A stretch of DNA of 64,000 nucleotides from Salminus brasiliensis. Lineage: Eukaryota > Chordata > Actinopteri > Characiformes > Bryconidae. Positions 21,931 through 33,867 of this stretch are shown piece after piece; position 1 is the first letter of the stretch; each line of letters opens with the position of its first letter. Both the position numbers and the translations under genes were made by a program. The stretch is taken from assembly GCF_030463535.1 (NCBI RefSeq), contig NC_132878.1:96577091-96641090 (forward strand), in the 5' to 3' direction. The notes beneath the pieces were generated by a model that ran no database searches, was not told where the DNA came from, and worked only from the letters and a program-made list of their open reading frames with translations.

Positions 21931-23086
21931 AGGAGTGATCTACACTAAAGTAAGAAAAGATATACAGTCCAGGAGCTGAACCAACACAACATCAACTAAA
22001 ACCCAGTGAAGAGAATCTGGAGATAGACGTTAATGACTAATGGAATTGAGAAGAGATTAGATTCTTCTTGCTGATAGTGTTAGCACATAAACACTTTTCA
22101 ATAAGTGAAGTGTGTACAAATATTAAAAGCAGGGTTGGGAGGGTTCCTTTAAAATACTTTTGAATTACTTATCTGTTCAAAAACACACATTCAACTTGAC
22201 ATTAATGGCATCATACCAAACAGTCCTGTGTCTGTACATCAAACAATCTCATATTGACATGAAACAAATCTTTTTAATATGCAACTAATAAACTAATACA
22301 GGGTTGAGTGATGCCATCTGTAGCAAAGTTGGAATTAAAATGAAGGGTTCTACTGTATTTACTGCAGGATTTATTGTGTAATCCTTTGGTTGCAATGATA
22401 ACCTGTTAAAAAATCTACAAGGATTTTTTCGCAGAGCGTATGAAGAACCATTAAACTAGACAATGAACCTTTTAAGCATTCAGATGGATCTTTGGACTGT
22501 CATGGTTCTATACAGAACCTCAGCATGAAGTAAATAACCCAGCCCAAGTGTGTGTGGTATGTTTGACACTGTTCAAAATGTATATATATATTTTATTCTG
22601 TCTACTCTCATTTGTAATTGAGCCATTCATTCATTTTATAGTTCAGGCTGCTCTACAGACATGTCAGAAACCCCAGAAAGAAAGTGACCACTGCAGGTTC
22701 TGTGAGGATGGTTCTGTTTAACTGAGAAGTTGTTTCCAAAATGCATGTTTACATGTCGAAAAGGAGAAATCAAGACCCTGACATCCAGCAATCTGAAAGG
22801 GTGGGCAGCAGAGACTATTGTGACATTTAACACATTGACCACATCTGCGTTCTTTTTAGCAGCTGTAAAATTGCTCATTTCTGCATGTTCAGACTAGCAC
22901 AATGCCTTACACTCTAAGCAGAATGTAATCTATGAAGAACAGAAAAAGGATTCTTGGACTGATAAGAAAACTAGAGCACTTTTCTTGTGCTGTATGGAAC
23001 CATCTACCAAGTCTTTCCACCAATGTGAAGAACCCTTTACCCTTTCAGCAGCCAGATGAATTGCCATATCCAATTCATGTTCAATT
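21931..23086. other. Non-coding duplicated sequence
   Basis: It matches 50649-51805 closely. A few MITE-like GGTTCTATACAGAACC motifs occur (near 22505). No exon is recognisable on either strand. Confidence 0.5.
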
Positions 23087-23362
23087 GAGGGGCAGTGGTG
23101 GCTCAGCGGTTAGAGCGCTGAGCTATCGATAAAGGGTTGTGGGTTTGATTTACCGGGCTTGGCAAGCTGCCACTGTTGGGCCCTTGAGCAAGGCCCTTTA
23201 CCCTCTCTGCTCCCAGGGCGCTGAAGTTGGCTACCCCTCTGGGTGTGTGTGTGTGTACTCACTGCCCCTAGTTCACTAGTGTGTGTGTGTCTGTGTTCAC
23301 TACCACAGATGGGTTAAATGCGGAGGACACATTTCACTGCACAGTGACAAATACATGCACCT
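23087..23362 (+). mobile_element. tRNA-derived SINE
   Basis: A box TGGCTCAGCGGTTAGAGC (23099-23116) and B box GGTTGTGGGTTTGATT are spaced as in a tRNA promoter. They are followed by the conserved body GCCACTGTTGGGCCCTTGAG and a GT-rich tail. The duplicate locus near 51800-51825 lacks it. A 5'-truncated copy lies at 35145-35305. Confidence 0.85.
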
Positions 23363-24289
23363 TTACTATTTAGAATTATTGCTTTTACACAAGAGCTCTC
23401 ATTTCATTTTTAATTAATTTATTTTCTCTACCTAATTTGAAAGGCCAATTATCCAAGCCCTGTTCATGCAAACTAGCAATGCCTCAAACACTTGGAGGGT
23501 GAAGTTAGAGACCTCGGTCATATGTTCCACCACCTCGATTTCAACTGCCGTTGATGCAGCATCGCTAGGACGCCAGTGCGGCTCTTGCAGTCTAATACAA
23601 AATAACTGCAATGTGGGGAGGAAGTGAGTGCCATCAACCCACCAACATTTCTATTAATATCTGTGATAATACAGTGCGAAAATACAGTTCAAAGTTTTCC
23701 TGAATGTGTAGATCCTGTAGACTCTAGTAAACAAGCACCGAAAATATTCGACCATGTGAGTAAAGAAATGTTTTAACACGAATTATGAAGAATTTCTCAA
23801 ATTTCACTTAAATATTCAGGTTTAGGGTCAAAGTATCTCCTCACACAGTGATCTAGGTCAATTGGGTCTCATTAGAGAGAGCCGAGACTTTTCTGAACAT
23901 TTTAATATAAGAACATGTGGGTGGTATCTGATATTTGAGTGATTTTAAAGAAAAAATAGCAAAAAATTAGGTTCATTAAAACAACACCTTTAAGTTCTTC
24001 ATTGTTCAGAAATGCAAATCAAACAAAGAAGCTGCTGATGACCACCCCAGAGTCCAAATCTTAACATTGTTTTAAAAAAAAAGCTGAAAACATCTACAAA
24101 ATCTGATATTATTCAGACAATTAAAGAATTGGTACTTAATGACATATTTGGCTGGAAATTAATAAATAAACTCTCTTGCATCTGCACAGTGCTGTACATC
24201 CTCACACTGCAAAAAAACCTGCAAATTCAGTTTCTCCCACAAAACCACTGTTCAGTGTTCGCACTAAGGTCAGTCACAGTGTGAATACT
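23363..24289. other. Non-coding duplicated sequence
   Basis: It matches 51826-52700. No coding signal, RNA gene or clear element is seen. Confidence 0.45.
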
Positions 24290-25076
24290 AATGAGAAAAG
24301 ATTCCAAATTCTCCTCCTTAACCTCATACACAACACCTGGGACTGTGGCTACAAAAACTTTGTGCGTTCATGAACTCACTGCCGTGAACTCGCTGTATCT
24401 TTCTGGATCCAGAGGTTTCTATAGCCAGCTCAAGGATTCTCCTTCAGTGTCACATCACTCGTGCTGTTCGGTCTTGGGTAGACCTGCTCGTGTTGTTTCT
24501 GTCTGGTGTTTTGTTGCTTTGTTTAATGCGCCTTGTCCTTCTTTTCCGGTCTGTCCAAGTTTTGATTTTGCCCTTGTACCCCTGCCTTGTTTGTTTTGTT
24601 GTTAAGTGCTGCCTTGAGTTTTGTATTACCCTGTCTCTGTCCGTAGCGCTGCTTTGTGTTTTTATGTTCTCCACCTGTTTTTGTAAACACAAGCCCTGCT
24701 TGTGGTTTTGTGTTCTTGTTAGTATCCCTGCCCTGCTTTGCACCCAAGCCCTGCTTGTGGTTGTGAGTTCTCCTTCTGCCCTTGTCCCCTCCTCAGCTAG
24801 GCTCAGCAGTTTTTTGTTTATCCTGCCCCGTTTTGTTTTATGTCCAGTTTGTCCCCTGTTCACCCAAGCTCCATCCCTTCCCAGTCCCAGGTTTGTTGTT
24901 TTGCCTCAGTCCCACTTACACCACCTTCGTATTGTTTATTGATTTTGTCCCTTAGTTTGCTGCTACCCTGGTTCATCCTTTCTTGTTTGTAAACCCTGCC
25001 TTGTGTTTATTAAAGTCTTGCATCAGCCATTCCCTGCTGTTTCTTTGTTTGTCACTGCCACACCTGACCAGGCATG
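24290..25076 (+). mobile_element. Solo LTR-like element upstream of R3, copy 1
   Basis: The family is shared with 53165-53992 (+) and 44540-45140 (-): ACACCTGGGACTGTGGCTAC, CTTTCTGGATCCAGAGG, TATTAAAGTCTTGCATC and CACACCTGACCAGGCATGAC. The TATTAAAG near the end suits an LTR poly(A) signal. It ends about 0.8 kb before the R3 start. Internal frames are spurious. Confidence 0.7.
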
Positions 25077-25734
25077 ACTCTAAGCTACAGGATCTATGAA
25101 ACATTCATATTTAATAGTAATAGTTTTATTACATGTGTCCCCTCACTGTGACAAAAACAAGATAATTGACATTTTAGAGAGAATCTGTTGTTTTAGGGAA
25201 TGTGCTGGAATTTATAATTATCAACAATTAAAAGGTTAGTCAAAGTAACAACCCAGCCAAATTGTTGAGCCTTAGTGTCAATTAACAGCACATACAGTGT
25301 CTATAAAACATTCTCCCCTTGAGGTCTTCCCTTTTTATTGCTTTTCAAAATGTAGTAATGATTAATATAATAATAAATATATATATATATGTATATATAT
25401 TTATCAAGAACTTGTAAAAAAATACTTTAATGTAAAAACTGATTTCTACAAAGTACTGTCAATGTATTAAAAATATTATGTCTAATATTATGATGAATGA
25501 TAATGAATTATAGATTTGTAAATATTCACTACCTTTAAATCAATATTTAGAAAATGCACATTTGGCTGCAATAACAGAGTCTGAATAGGTCTCCTCTGGA
25601 TACTGCAATTTTATTCCATTCCTTTTAGCAAAACTGCTCAAGCTCTGTCCGGTTGCACAGGGATCAGCCTTTTTAAGTCTAGCCACAAGCAAACAGAGCA
25701 AACAGAGAGTCGATGCTGTCAGTTCTTCTTACTG

Positions 25735-25885
25735 GTGTGAAGATGGAGTCACAGTTGTGGTTTTTTGTAGGCTTCTCTTTTTAAACATGCACATATGCAT
25801 CCTGGAGACTCTCTCAGTATACAGAACCACATGATTACAGGACCTTCACTTACTGCTGAGAAGAGGCTCGTGCTCCACAGGAGGA
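25735..25885 (+). promoter_or_regulatory. R3 proximal promoter / 5' UTR candidate
   Basis: Conserved with R4 and R5: GATGGAGTCACAGTTGTGG (RUNX core TGTGGT at 25756-25761), TAGGCTTCTCTTTTTAAACA, AGGACCTTCACTTACTGCTG and GTGCTCCACAGGAGG just before the ATG. Confidence 0.5.
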
Positions 25886-26616
25886 ATGGGTTCGCTCCAC
25901 CTCTGGGTTCTGATTCTGCTCTTACTGACCGGTATGAATAGTTACTACTTTCTCTGTCTGGGTTTCTGATATTCAGGAGTTCTCACTGCAGCTGAGTAAC
26001 GACTCAAGTAGAAAAGCAGCTAAAACCAATGTGTGTCTAAAATTGTAACTGTACTAAAGGTTCATTTCACCCAGGAAGTGCAGAACTGGTTTATATGTGT
26101 TAAGGAATTATTAGTCGATGTGAAGTGCACTGATCCATTTTTCAAATGCAGTGAAAGTATCTGCTCTGACAGAACAGAGATATTCTGAGATATAAACCAA
26201 ACAAACTCAACCAAGCCAAAGAAAAGAGAATTTGGTGGGATTTCCACTTGTTTCTGTAGCTCTAGGCTAAGGCCTCCTCCTGTCACCAGGGGGAGGCCCT
26301 GAGTCACGCCAGCCAGTTATTAAGCCTGATTTACTACACCTGGGCAGAAGGCTATATAAGCACTCGGATCCAGTTGCCCCACTGCTGGATCTTTGACTCT
26401 GGTTGAGGGCTTATATCAGCTACATTATTGAGCTGAAGGCTGAGTGGGTGTCACTCTCCTTCATGTGTTTCTCTGATGTTTGTTTCCCTCTGTTTAAACA
26501 CCAAGTTTCCCCTCAAGTTCCCTGTGTCTGTGCAGTTTGTGTGTTTGTGTGTGCGTGTGTGTGTGTGTGTGTCTGTGCAGTTTGTGTGTTTGTGTGTGTG
26601 TGTGTCTGTGCAGTTT

Positions 26617-26647
<31 letters not shown>

Positions 26648-29600
26648 CATGTTTGTACACATACATTTGTTTAGCAGAGGAAGGCAGGAGTGTCTGCCTT
26701 CCCTGTAACTCCTCAGTTTCTTTATTTCTTCTGGGAGATCCTTTTGCCGTTAGTTTTAATTTTCCTCAAGCTTTTCAAGGTAGCCAGCGTTCTCCCCTGG
26801 CAGCCCTTGTTTGCCTTCCTGCCTTTTTGCGTGTTGGACGCGACATTTGCTTTGTTTTCCACCCATTATTAAATCCACCCCTTTTAAGTTGTGTTTGTTG
26901 GCCGCTGTCATAAGTGTTGATCTCGCGACACGGAGGCCTGGGTTCGAGTCCCGGTGGCTTTATTTTCATTTCTATTTTGCCTGCTTTCAGACGTGCTCTG
27001 TACTTGTGGCCGTTTGTCATGTGGTCGTGGTAGCTCACTTAGTAGCACATCGGCCAGTCAACATGGTGACACACTTCAAAATAAAGTCTGTAGTATTTGA
27101 AATAGGATTAATGTATTATTAAAATGTATTATTCGGAGATAGGTGAATGTGTATGTTTCGCACCTTTTATTTAAATTGAGTTTAACAGATTTCTGCTGTT
27201 GGTTTCAATCATTTCCTCTTTTCGTCATTTGAAAAAAGTGCAGAGCCTAGAACATGATGTGGTGTTCATTTATAAGAAGGTGGCGTCACAAAATATCTCT
27301 AAATATATATATCATCGCTGTCCAATGAAATACAATATGGTGACTTTACAGGAGAAGGAAAAAAACTCAGATTTTTGATTTCACTTAATTGTAGAGCATT
27401 TCTATTGGTCCATTCATCCAAAAGAGGAAGAGTTATGAAATCGCTATTAATTAATCAGAAGATACAAATAGAGGGCATAGTTGCAATGTTTAGTAATGAA
27501 CAATTTACCGAATTTCATATATAAACACTTGAAGTCTGAAAGTCTGAAATTAGTTTGAACATTTTTTATTTCATGTTTATTGTCATGTTTTCCAGGTGTT
27601 CCCTCAGACAGCAGTAGATGGGCTGTGAACTATACAGAGGCAATCTGTGCTGTGAGAGGATCTAATGTTACCATTCCCTGTTCTTATTCTTATCCTAACT
27701 CAGAGATTCAGGCAGAATCAGTTCATTGGTGCTCCATGAACTTCAGCAAAGGAATCTGTCCTAAATCAGCATACTTTTATAACAGCAGCTCTACTAATGC
27801 TTCAGAAGGCTTTCAGTACGCTGGAGACAAACAGTCAAACTGTACTTTATTAATCAGAAATGTACAGTTTAGTCATTCTGCAGAGTACAAATTCAGATTT
27901 ATAACTAATAAGAATGCTGGTAAATGGACAGGTCAACCTGAAGTGACTCTTGAAGTTGGAAGTAAGCACTCAGGTTAACATAAATGATTCTCTTGATTTT
28001 GACTTTTATAATTTTGTAACTATGAAATTATCTTAGCTCAGATTAACATAAAGCTCTTCATTATCAATTTAATTAAAATACCCTACCTGTACTTATTGTC
28101 TTTGATTCCTTTAGTAGAAACAAATACCTTACAGCTAAACTACATTTAGTGGTGTGAAAAAGTTAAATCAGTGGTGCTAAAAGTTTCAAAACGTCTTTTA
28201 ACTTTCCATGGTCAAGACATCTTAACGACCTGTTAGAGATCACGATGGCCAGCACTCAAAGGGTTGGCCAACACAAGGTGCAATGGGAATGTCAAAGTAG
28301 CTCAGAGCAGATCTGAGAAGAATGTTCAAATATTTCTACAAGACAGGAAGATCTATTGGAGCTATTTCTAAACCACAGGTTCCAAGATCATCATTTCAAA
28401 CAAATGTGCACATTATTAAAAGGTGGAAATTGGTTCAGATGGTCAGAAACAATCCAACCAGTTATCCAGATATTATTGGGGTGCCGACAATGACATGGTA
28501 GTGCTCATGGTAATGTGTGTGGTGCTGGTACTAGTATAGCAGATACCACAGTTTTATTTTTAGTGTTTAACATACGTCAGTGTTACTGCTAGGTTGAGAG
28601 CAAGACCACCATGCAAAAACATCCAAGAGAATCAGAGAAACTGACCACTGATGAAGGGCTAGAGGGTGGCTAACAAACTATTCATCAACAGATGAGCTAC
28701 AGTGTCTAACTGAACACCAACTAGGTGGAGCTAGAAGAGAGGGGTTTCTGATAAAGTGTCCAGTTAGTGTATGTAAATAAAGCAATAATAGTGGGTCAGT
28801 TTTCATCACTGTGTTCTGAAATCAGCAGACTGGTTTAATGTGGAGATGCTCTCCTAACCCTGATGTCCTCATGTGGACTCTCTCCTGCTCTCTGAAAGCT
28901 CTGCCGGTGATCAGCCAGTCTGGAAACGGGACTCCAAAGGAAGGAGACTCTGTAAACCTGACTTGTGCTGTGAACTGCTCTCACAGCTCTCCACAGTTTG
29001 GGTGGTTTAAGGACAGCGAGCATTTACCTACATCAGGCTCCGTTCTCCACCTTCCTGCCCTTACTGTAGAGGATTCTGGAAATTATTCCTGTGCTTTGAA
29101 GACAGACAAGACCGTGAGATCTGAAACACTCAGCATTAATGTTGAAGGTGGGTCAATCTTTATGGTGGAGCTTCAGTAGGTGCTATTACCCCTAACTGCT
29201 GCTGTAGTAGCTGATCTGAGTTCGGCTGTTTGTCTATTTGGTAACTACTGTCCATTTATCATCAGGTTTCCATCCATTAGCCTTGGTCTGGGTAGGAGTT
29301 TTTGTAGTCATGCTAGCCTCAACAGCTGTCCTTTACAATCTGAGGTGAGGATTTATTTCATACATGTTTTAGGAAGAATAGTTTTCTGAGTTTTACGATT
29401 TAAATAATTAAAAGATTCAGCTGAAATGGTGAGTGCAGATTTCCAACTGAGGGGGTGCTGTAACTCACCTAAACAGTGTGGAAAATCCAAACACTGTCCA
29501 CTTATTTTACACCACAAAGCAGAATAGCAAACATCTGCCTTTATTATAATCACATCTACAGTACACTCCTGACCCACCATCACATCTACAGTACACTCCT

Positions 29601-31013
29601 GACCCCATCACATCTACAGTACACTCCTGACCCCCCATCACATCTACAGTACGCTCCTGACACACCATCACGTCTACAGTACACCTCTGACCCACCATCA
29701 CATCTACAGTACTCTCCTGACTGACCCACCCTCACATCTACATTACGCTCCTGACCCACCATCACATCTACAGTACCTCTCTGATTCATCATTACATCTA
29801 CAGTACACTCCTGACCCCATCACATCTACAGTACACTCCTGACCCCCCCATCTCATCTACAGTACACTCCTGACCCCCCATCACATCTACAGTACGCTCC
29901 TGACCCACCATCACATCTACAGTACTCTCCTGACTGACCCACCATCACATCTACAATACCTCTCTGATTCATCATTACATCTACAGTACACTCCTGACCC
30001 CATCACATCTACAGTACACTCCTGACCCACCATCACATCTACAGTATGCTCCTGACCCACCATCCCATCTACAGTACCTCTCTGATTCACCTGCTGTGAA
30101 TGTACATTGAGGAACTCTCACTGTTAGTTACAGTAACAGTATGTGAAACTACCTCCACCATGTTTGGAGACTGTACTTCAGCCTGACTAGCTCTCACTGG
30201 GAGTATGTGGGGGTCTCTAACTGCTTACTTGGGGGTCTTGGTGACAGTAGCAGTGTGTGAAACTACCTCCACCATGTTTAGCCTGACTAGCTTTCACTGT
30301 GAGTTGTTGATCTGCTTCAAAACAGTGCTCTATTACACCACAAGAGGAGATTAAAAAAATATAGGACTGAATTCTGGACAGACGACTCAGTCATCAAACA
30401 AACTCACCATAAAAAAAAAAACAACGATATATTTATGGTACAGAAACTGTCTTCAGGGTTAATCTGGAGAAATATCTGTACAATATTACAAATGATGTAG
30501 GTGATGACCTGAAGCATATTGTTTTTGAATCTGTATTTCCAACACTTTACCAACATTATTCCCAGAAAAAAATGAAATTATTAGAAAATTACAGTCACAC
30601 CATAAAATGACCTAAAATTAAAATTAATGTGATAAGTGTTTCTTTCATCTAAAATAAAAATAAACTCTAATAATAATAAAGTGTCACCGAATGTTTCTCA
30701 AGAACTGAAGATGTTGCTGAATGAAGCCTAATGTTAATGATGTGTTTTACATGGAATTATATGAGGTATTGGTCTGGTTTAATTATAAGAGTCATTTTCC
30801 TGTCAGATTGAAAGTGTGTGTTTGCTGTTGACACATTGATGATTTAGAGAAGTTCTCTGTTTGGGGTCTTGGGAACAAATGTTTGGAGCAATGGAAGCTA
30901 TTCAGAATTTGCTACCTGAGTTTGTGTGTGATTGCAGGTCTATCTGCACTGACCAGGAGAAAGATGAGGATCTCTATACCACAATAATCTACAGTGCACT
31001 GACCCCAGACTGA
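25886..31013 (+). CDS. R3: Siglec/CD22-like inhibitory receptor, one ITIM (complete, 5 exons)
   Basis: Exons are 25886-25931 (signal, MGSLHLWVLILLLLT), 27596-27961 (V), 28899-29147 (C2), 29266-29344 (transmembrane) and 30938-31013 (tail). Phases 1,1,1,2 join into 816 nt, 271 aa. V has the same Siglec features as R2 (ICAVRG, NCTLLI, YKFRF) but belongs to the second V subfamily (EIQAESVHWCS, KGICPKSAYF). C2 retains LTCAVNCSHSSPQF; the usual VWF is GWF. The transmembrane exon is unlike R2's (starts FHPLALVW, ends LYNLR, no charge in the helix). The short tail holds the ITIM IIYSAL (Tyr265) and a non-canonical DLYTTI, and ends TPD. R2's other tail exons are not present. Inhibitory signalling is inferred from the family. 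Confidence 0.85.
26281..27100 (+). mobile_element. LTR-like element in R3 intron 1, copy 1
   Basis: TGTCACCAGGGGGAGG at the start, a TATA box (TATATAAG, 26353-26360), ATTAAA near 26870, and a Tψ-loop-like GGTTCGAGTCC at 26941. Exact right edge unclear. Duplicated at 55248-56000 in R5 intron 1. It may contain an active-looking core promoter on the + strand. Confidence 0.5.
26515..26650. repeat. GT-rich microsatellite
   Basis: Repeated TGTGCAGTTTGTGTGTTTGT and (GT)n. A shorter version is at 55490-55570. The Cys/Val-rich translations are artefacts. Confidence 0.9.
27101..27595. other. R3 intron 1, 3' part
   Basis: AT-rich and conserved in R5 (56000-56497), with a final pyrimidine tract before the V acceptor. 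Nothing else is seen. Confidence 0.4.
28150..28470 (+). mobile_element. Tc1-like 5' fragment (V-C2 intron of R3)
   Basis: AAGATCTATTGGAGCTATTT and GTGCACATTATTAAAAGGTG recall the DNA-binding region of Tc1-like transposases on the + strand. Frames are broken. A copy is at 57215-57530. Confidence 0.5.
28495..28770. mobile_element. MITE-like repeat, copy 3 (V-C2 intron of R3)
   Basis: Same element and relative position as in R1, R2 and R5, with GGTGGAGCTAGAAGAGAGGG at 28724. Confidence 0.8.
29551..30090. repeat. Minisatellite, about 28-30-bp unit, about 18 copies (transmembrane-tail intron of R3)
   Basis: Units read CACATCTACAGTACACTCCT then GACCCACCAT, with length variants (CTGACTGACCC, CCTCTCTGATTCATCATTA). 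There is higher-order repetition: the 29640-29830 pattern recurs around 29880-30010. Confidence 0.9.
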
Positions 31014-31145
31014 TCATAACCAGCGTATTTACACTTATTATCACTGTTAAGGTCCTCGCTGTGAGAATTTCTCCTTTACCTCCACATGTTTTTCACTTTT
31101 TGACATAATATGAATCTGGCCGTGAATCTTTCTATATTGAATTCC

Positions 31146-31151
31146 ATTAAA
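31146..31151 (+). terminator. R3 poly(A) signal candidate (ATTAAA)
   Basis: ATTAAA 133 bp after the R3 stop, followed by T-rich sequence. It is the first common poly(A) hexamer downstream. Confidence 0.45.
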
Positions 31152-31982
31152 AGTTTTTTAGTTGCTGTTTTGGAGATACAAGCTTTTTGTGTTTGACAGT
31201 GATGATGTGTTAGTGTTTATATTCTTCTTTATTCTAAATTGAGACTATATTTTATAATAAATTGATCAGATAAGATAAGACTTGAATAGCACCCTTTAGA
31301 AACCATCAGCTACAGATTTAATTTAAACACTTGTGATCCCTCACCTTTAACCTAATTAATAAAGTTAAATATTTCTGTTTTAATCAATGGAAAGATAAGC
31401 ATTGGTGTGCTAACTGCTATATGAGCTAGGCAAGTCTCTTGAGAGTTCTTGAATGAATTGTTGGATTGTTTGTACTTATTAAAGAATTTTCTCTTAAATG
31501 GTGTCAATCTTATTGTGAGTATAGCAGTACTTATGGGTGGTGAAATGCGCTGGAATTTATAAACACATTTTATTAGAATAGCTGCTTTAGTCTTATTGGA
31601 ATTCTGTTGTAGTGGATTAGGTTGTCCACACATCTGGTTATCTCTTAATTTAGTACAGGACATTTTCAGTACTGTGCAGCGTGGAGGAGAATGTACTGTA
31701 CTGTTCTTCTAAAGAGGAAGTAAACTCATGTGAAAAGTCAAAAGCCAATTCATCACTTAAATTTGGAGAAAAGTAAGACAATTTCTTATTCTGATCAGCA
31801 GTGTGTCAGAGTTACAGAGACAGCAGCATAGCCAAGACTTTTTATTTTTTTTATTTTTTTTATTTTTTTTTTAACAAATGTGACTTAAGACAAGGAAAAT
31901 TAAGACAATGAAGTCAGAAGGACTCTGGGGTTTGTAACTCTAATTCTAGTTATTTATTCTACATTTCATACAGTTCTTCTTG
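31152..31982. other. Intergenic AT-rich sequence
   Basis: A T-rich tract lies at 31837-31873. No coding signal or identifiable element. Confidence 0.4.
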
Positions 31983-32720
31983 ATGTGTTTGACATCAGAA
32001 TAAATAAGATGCCATTGCCATTTGTGTGCACACTGCCACATAAACAAAACAAAATGTTGAAAAATTAGAGCTTTTTTTCCTATTTAAATGGATCCATAAG
32101 CCGGGAACCAGGTCCAGAGAGTTGGCTGGCCAATCCAGTACAGTAATGTTGTGGTCAGTAAACCATTTGGTATTAGTTTTGGCACTGTGGGCAGGTGCTG
32201 AGTCCTGCTGGAAACGGAAATGGGCATCTCCATGAAGCTTGTCAGCAGATGGAAACATGAAATGTATCCAAGCAGACTTCAGACTTGAAAACACAGGGTG
32301 GACCAACACCAGCAGATTACATGGCACCCCAAACCATCACAGACTGCAGAAACTTCACACTGGACTTCAGAGACATTGAATTCTGTGCCTCTCCACTCAT
32401 CCTCCAGACTGTAGAAGCCTGATTTCCAAATTAAATGCAGAATTCACTACCATCTGAAAGCCCAGGTTAGATGCTTCTGACGCGGTCTCTGCTTCAGGAG
32501 ATTCTTGGTATTAGAAATCGGGCAGTTGTAGCAACTCTTTCAAGGCTGGGGTCATCCTTGTTGCTCATGCACCTTTTCCATCACATTTCCCCATTCTAGG
32601 TAACTTTCTATTAATGTGCTTTGATTCAGCACTAAAACAGCCAGCAATGACCTTCTGCGGCTTTCCCTCCTCATTGACGGTGTCAATGATTGTCTTCTGG
32701 ACAACTGTCAACTCAGCAGC
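31983..32720 (-). mobile_element. Tc1-like transposase fragment, third family
   Basis: Minus-strand 32327-31995 includes FRFQQDSAPAHSAKTNTKWF and VLDWPANSLDL, the C-terminal catalytic part of Tc1-like transposases. The usual Asn-Pro of SPDLNP is lost (LDLVPG). The remaining upstream part to 32720 is out of frame. Confidence 0.75.
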
Positions 32721-33239
32721 TGAACTCGATCAATACGAGATATATGATATTTATACAGTTTAGACAGTAATTTATTCAAACTGTTTTTATAAACAGTAGG
32801 TTATAAAAACCTAATTTAAGCTACAATTAACAGATCAGAAAATACAGTTGTATATTCCAAAATTAATAATTAATAAAGAGTTTATCCAGTAAATAAACTA
32901 TATATATACTCTTTATACTAAATATACACTTTATAAATGAAAATAAAATAAAATCCAGAGTAACTGTCCACTGTCCAGAGAAGATTTTAGAGGATCATTG
33001 CTGTCATGATTTGACTGCATTCAGCAGCAAGAACATCAGTGAGCTCAGTGATGGGGGGTTTATACCCTGGCATTAGGCATGGTGCCCATGTGTTCATGTT
33101 TATTTGCTCCAGATAGTCTATTGGCAATACTTTTCAATACATTTGGCAACACATTGCAATACATGGCAATACACTTGTGACAGCAATGAGTACAATTTAA
33201 AGTAGGTGACTGCATTTAATGGAAGAGGTAAACACCAGG

Positions 33240-33840
33240 AATGGTTGGGCCAGCCAGAGGGTCCATATGGACACAACAAAACCCAGAACATTACACTGTT
33301 GTGGTATGGAACTCCGACTTCTCCAGTTTGACATATAGGCAGCTCTCTCTAGAGGACCTGCCTGACATACCCAACATGTTTCTCTGTAAATGAGTATGTT
33401 GTTGAGGTAGACTACACAAAGTGACCCAGGGCCTCCCTTAGTACTTCTTTTATGAAGTACTGGAAGACTGCCAAGGCGTTCATGAGCCCAAAAGGCACTA
33501 CATGTTACTCATAATGCTAAGTGGGGGGTGATGAACATTGTCTTCTATACAACTGTCCTCAAGGTGATTTAGCACCCAGGAGGAGGTTAATGGCACAGTC
33601 ATACCCTCTTTGTAGAGGCAAAGAAGTTGGTAAACCCCAGGAACTGTTGGACCAGCCGGGGGGTCCATGTGGAGAGTGCCCTTGGACAAAAAAACCCCAA
33701 AAAATGACACTGTTGTGGCATGGAACTCTGACTTCTCCAGTTTGACATACATGCAGCTCTCTAATAACAGTTGGAGGACCTGCCTGACATGTCCAAAATG
33801 TTCCTCATGGGACCAGCTGTAAATTACTTTCCTCAACATG
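33240..33840 (-). mobile_element. Ty3/gypsy reverse transcriptase fragment, internally duplicated
   Basis: The minus strand near 33500-33392 shows PFGLMNALAVFQYF and VVYLNNIL. The catalytic YLDD of gypsy RT is YLNN here. The region coding GHVRQVLQ and VKLEKSEFHA occurs at 33640-33810 and again, more decayed, at 33300-33385. A relic. Confidence 0.75.
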
Positions 33841-33867
33841 AGGACAAAATTGTTTGCTTTATTTACA

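Larger units (their letters stand above)
20085..29155. repeat. Segmental duplication block II, copy 1
   Basis: This interval, including the palindrome, LTR, R3 signal, V and C2 exons, corresponds in order and orientation to 49595-58210. Similarity ends a few bases after the C2 donor (29155 against 58210), where R3 continues to a membrane exon and R5 does not. Copy 1 has an extra LINE (21249-21924) and an extra SINE (23087-23362). Confidence 0.9.

Noticed and set aside
24450-24942. Overlapping frames of 137-150 codons on both strands, also at 53352-54005
   Set aside because: They lie in the solo LTR, lack domains, and follow its C/T-rich composition.
26403-26913. Cys/Val-rich frames with apparent signal-like ends
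   Set aside because: They translate a (GT)n microsatellite inside an LTR-like element; the copy near 55438 differs in length and frame.
26900-26960. tRNA-like B box (GGTTCGAGTCC) at 26941 and in the duplicate at about 55844
   Set aside because: No matching A box, acceptor stem or anticodon arm at the right spacing; it lies in an LTR-like element.
29551-30090. Regular repeats of about 30 bp resembling a CRISPR array
   Set aside because: The units are contiguous with no unique spacers, and the context is vertebrate; it is a minisatellite.
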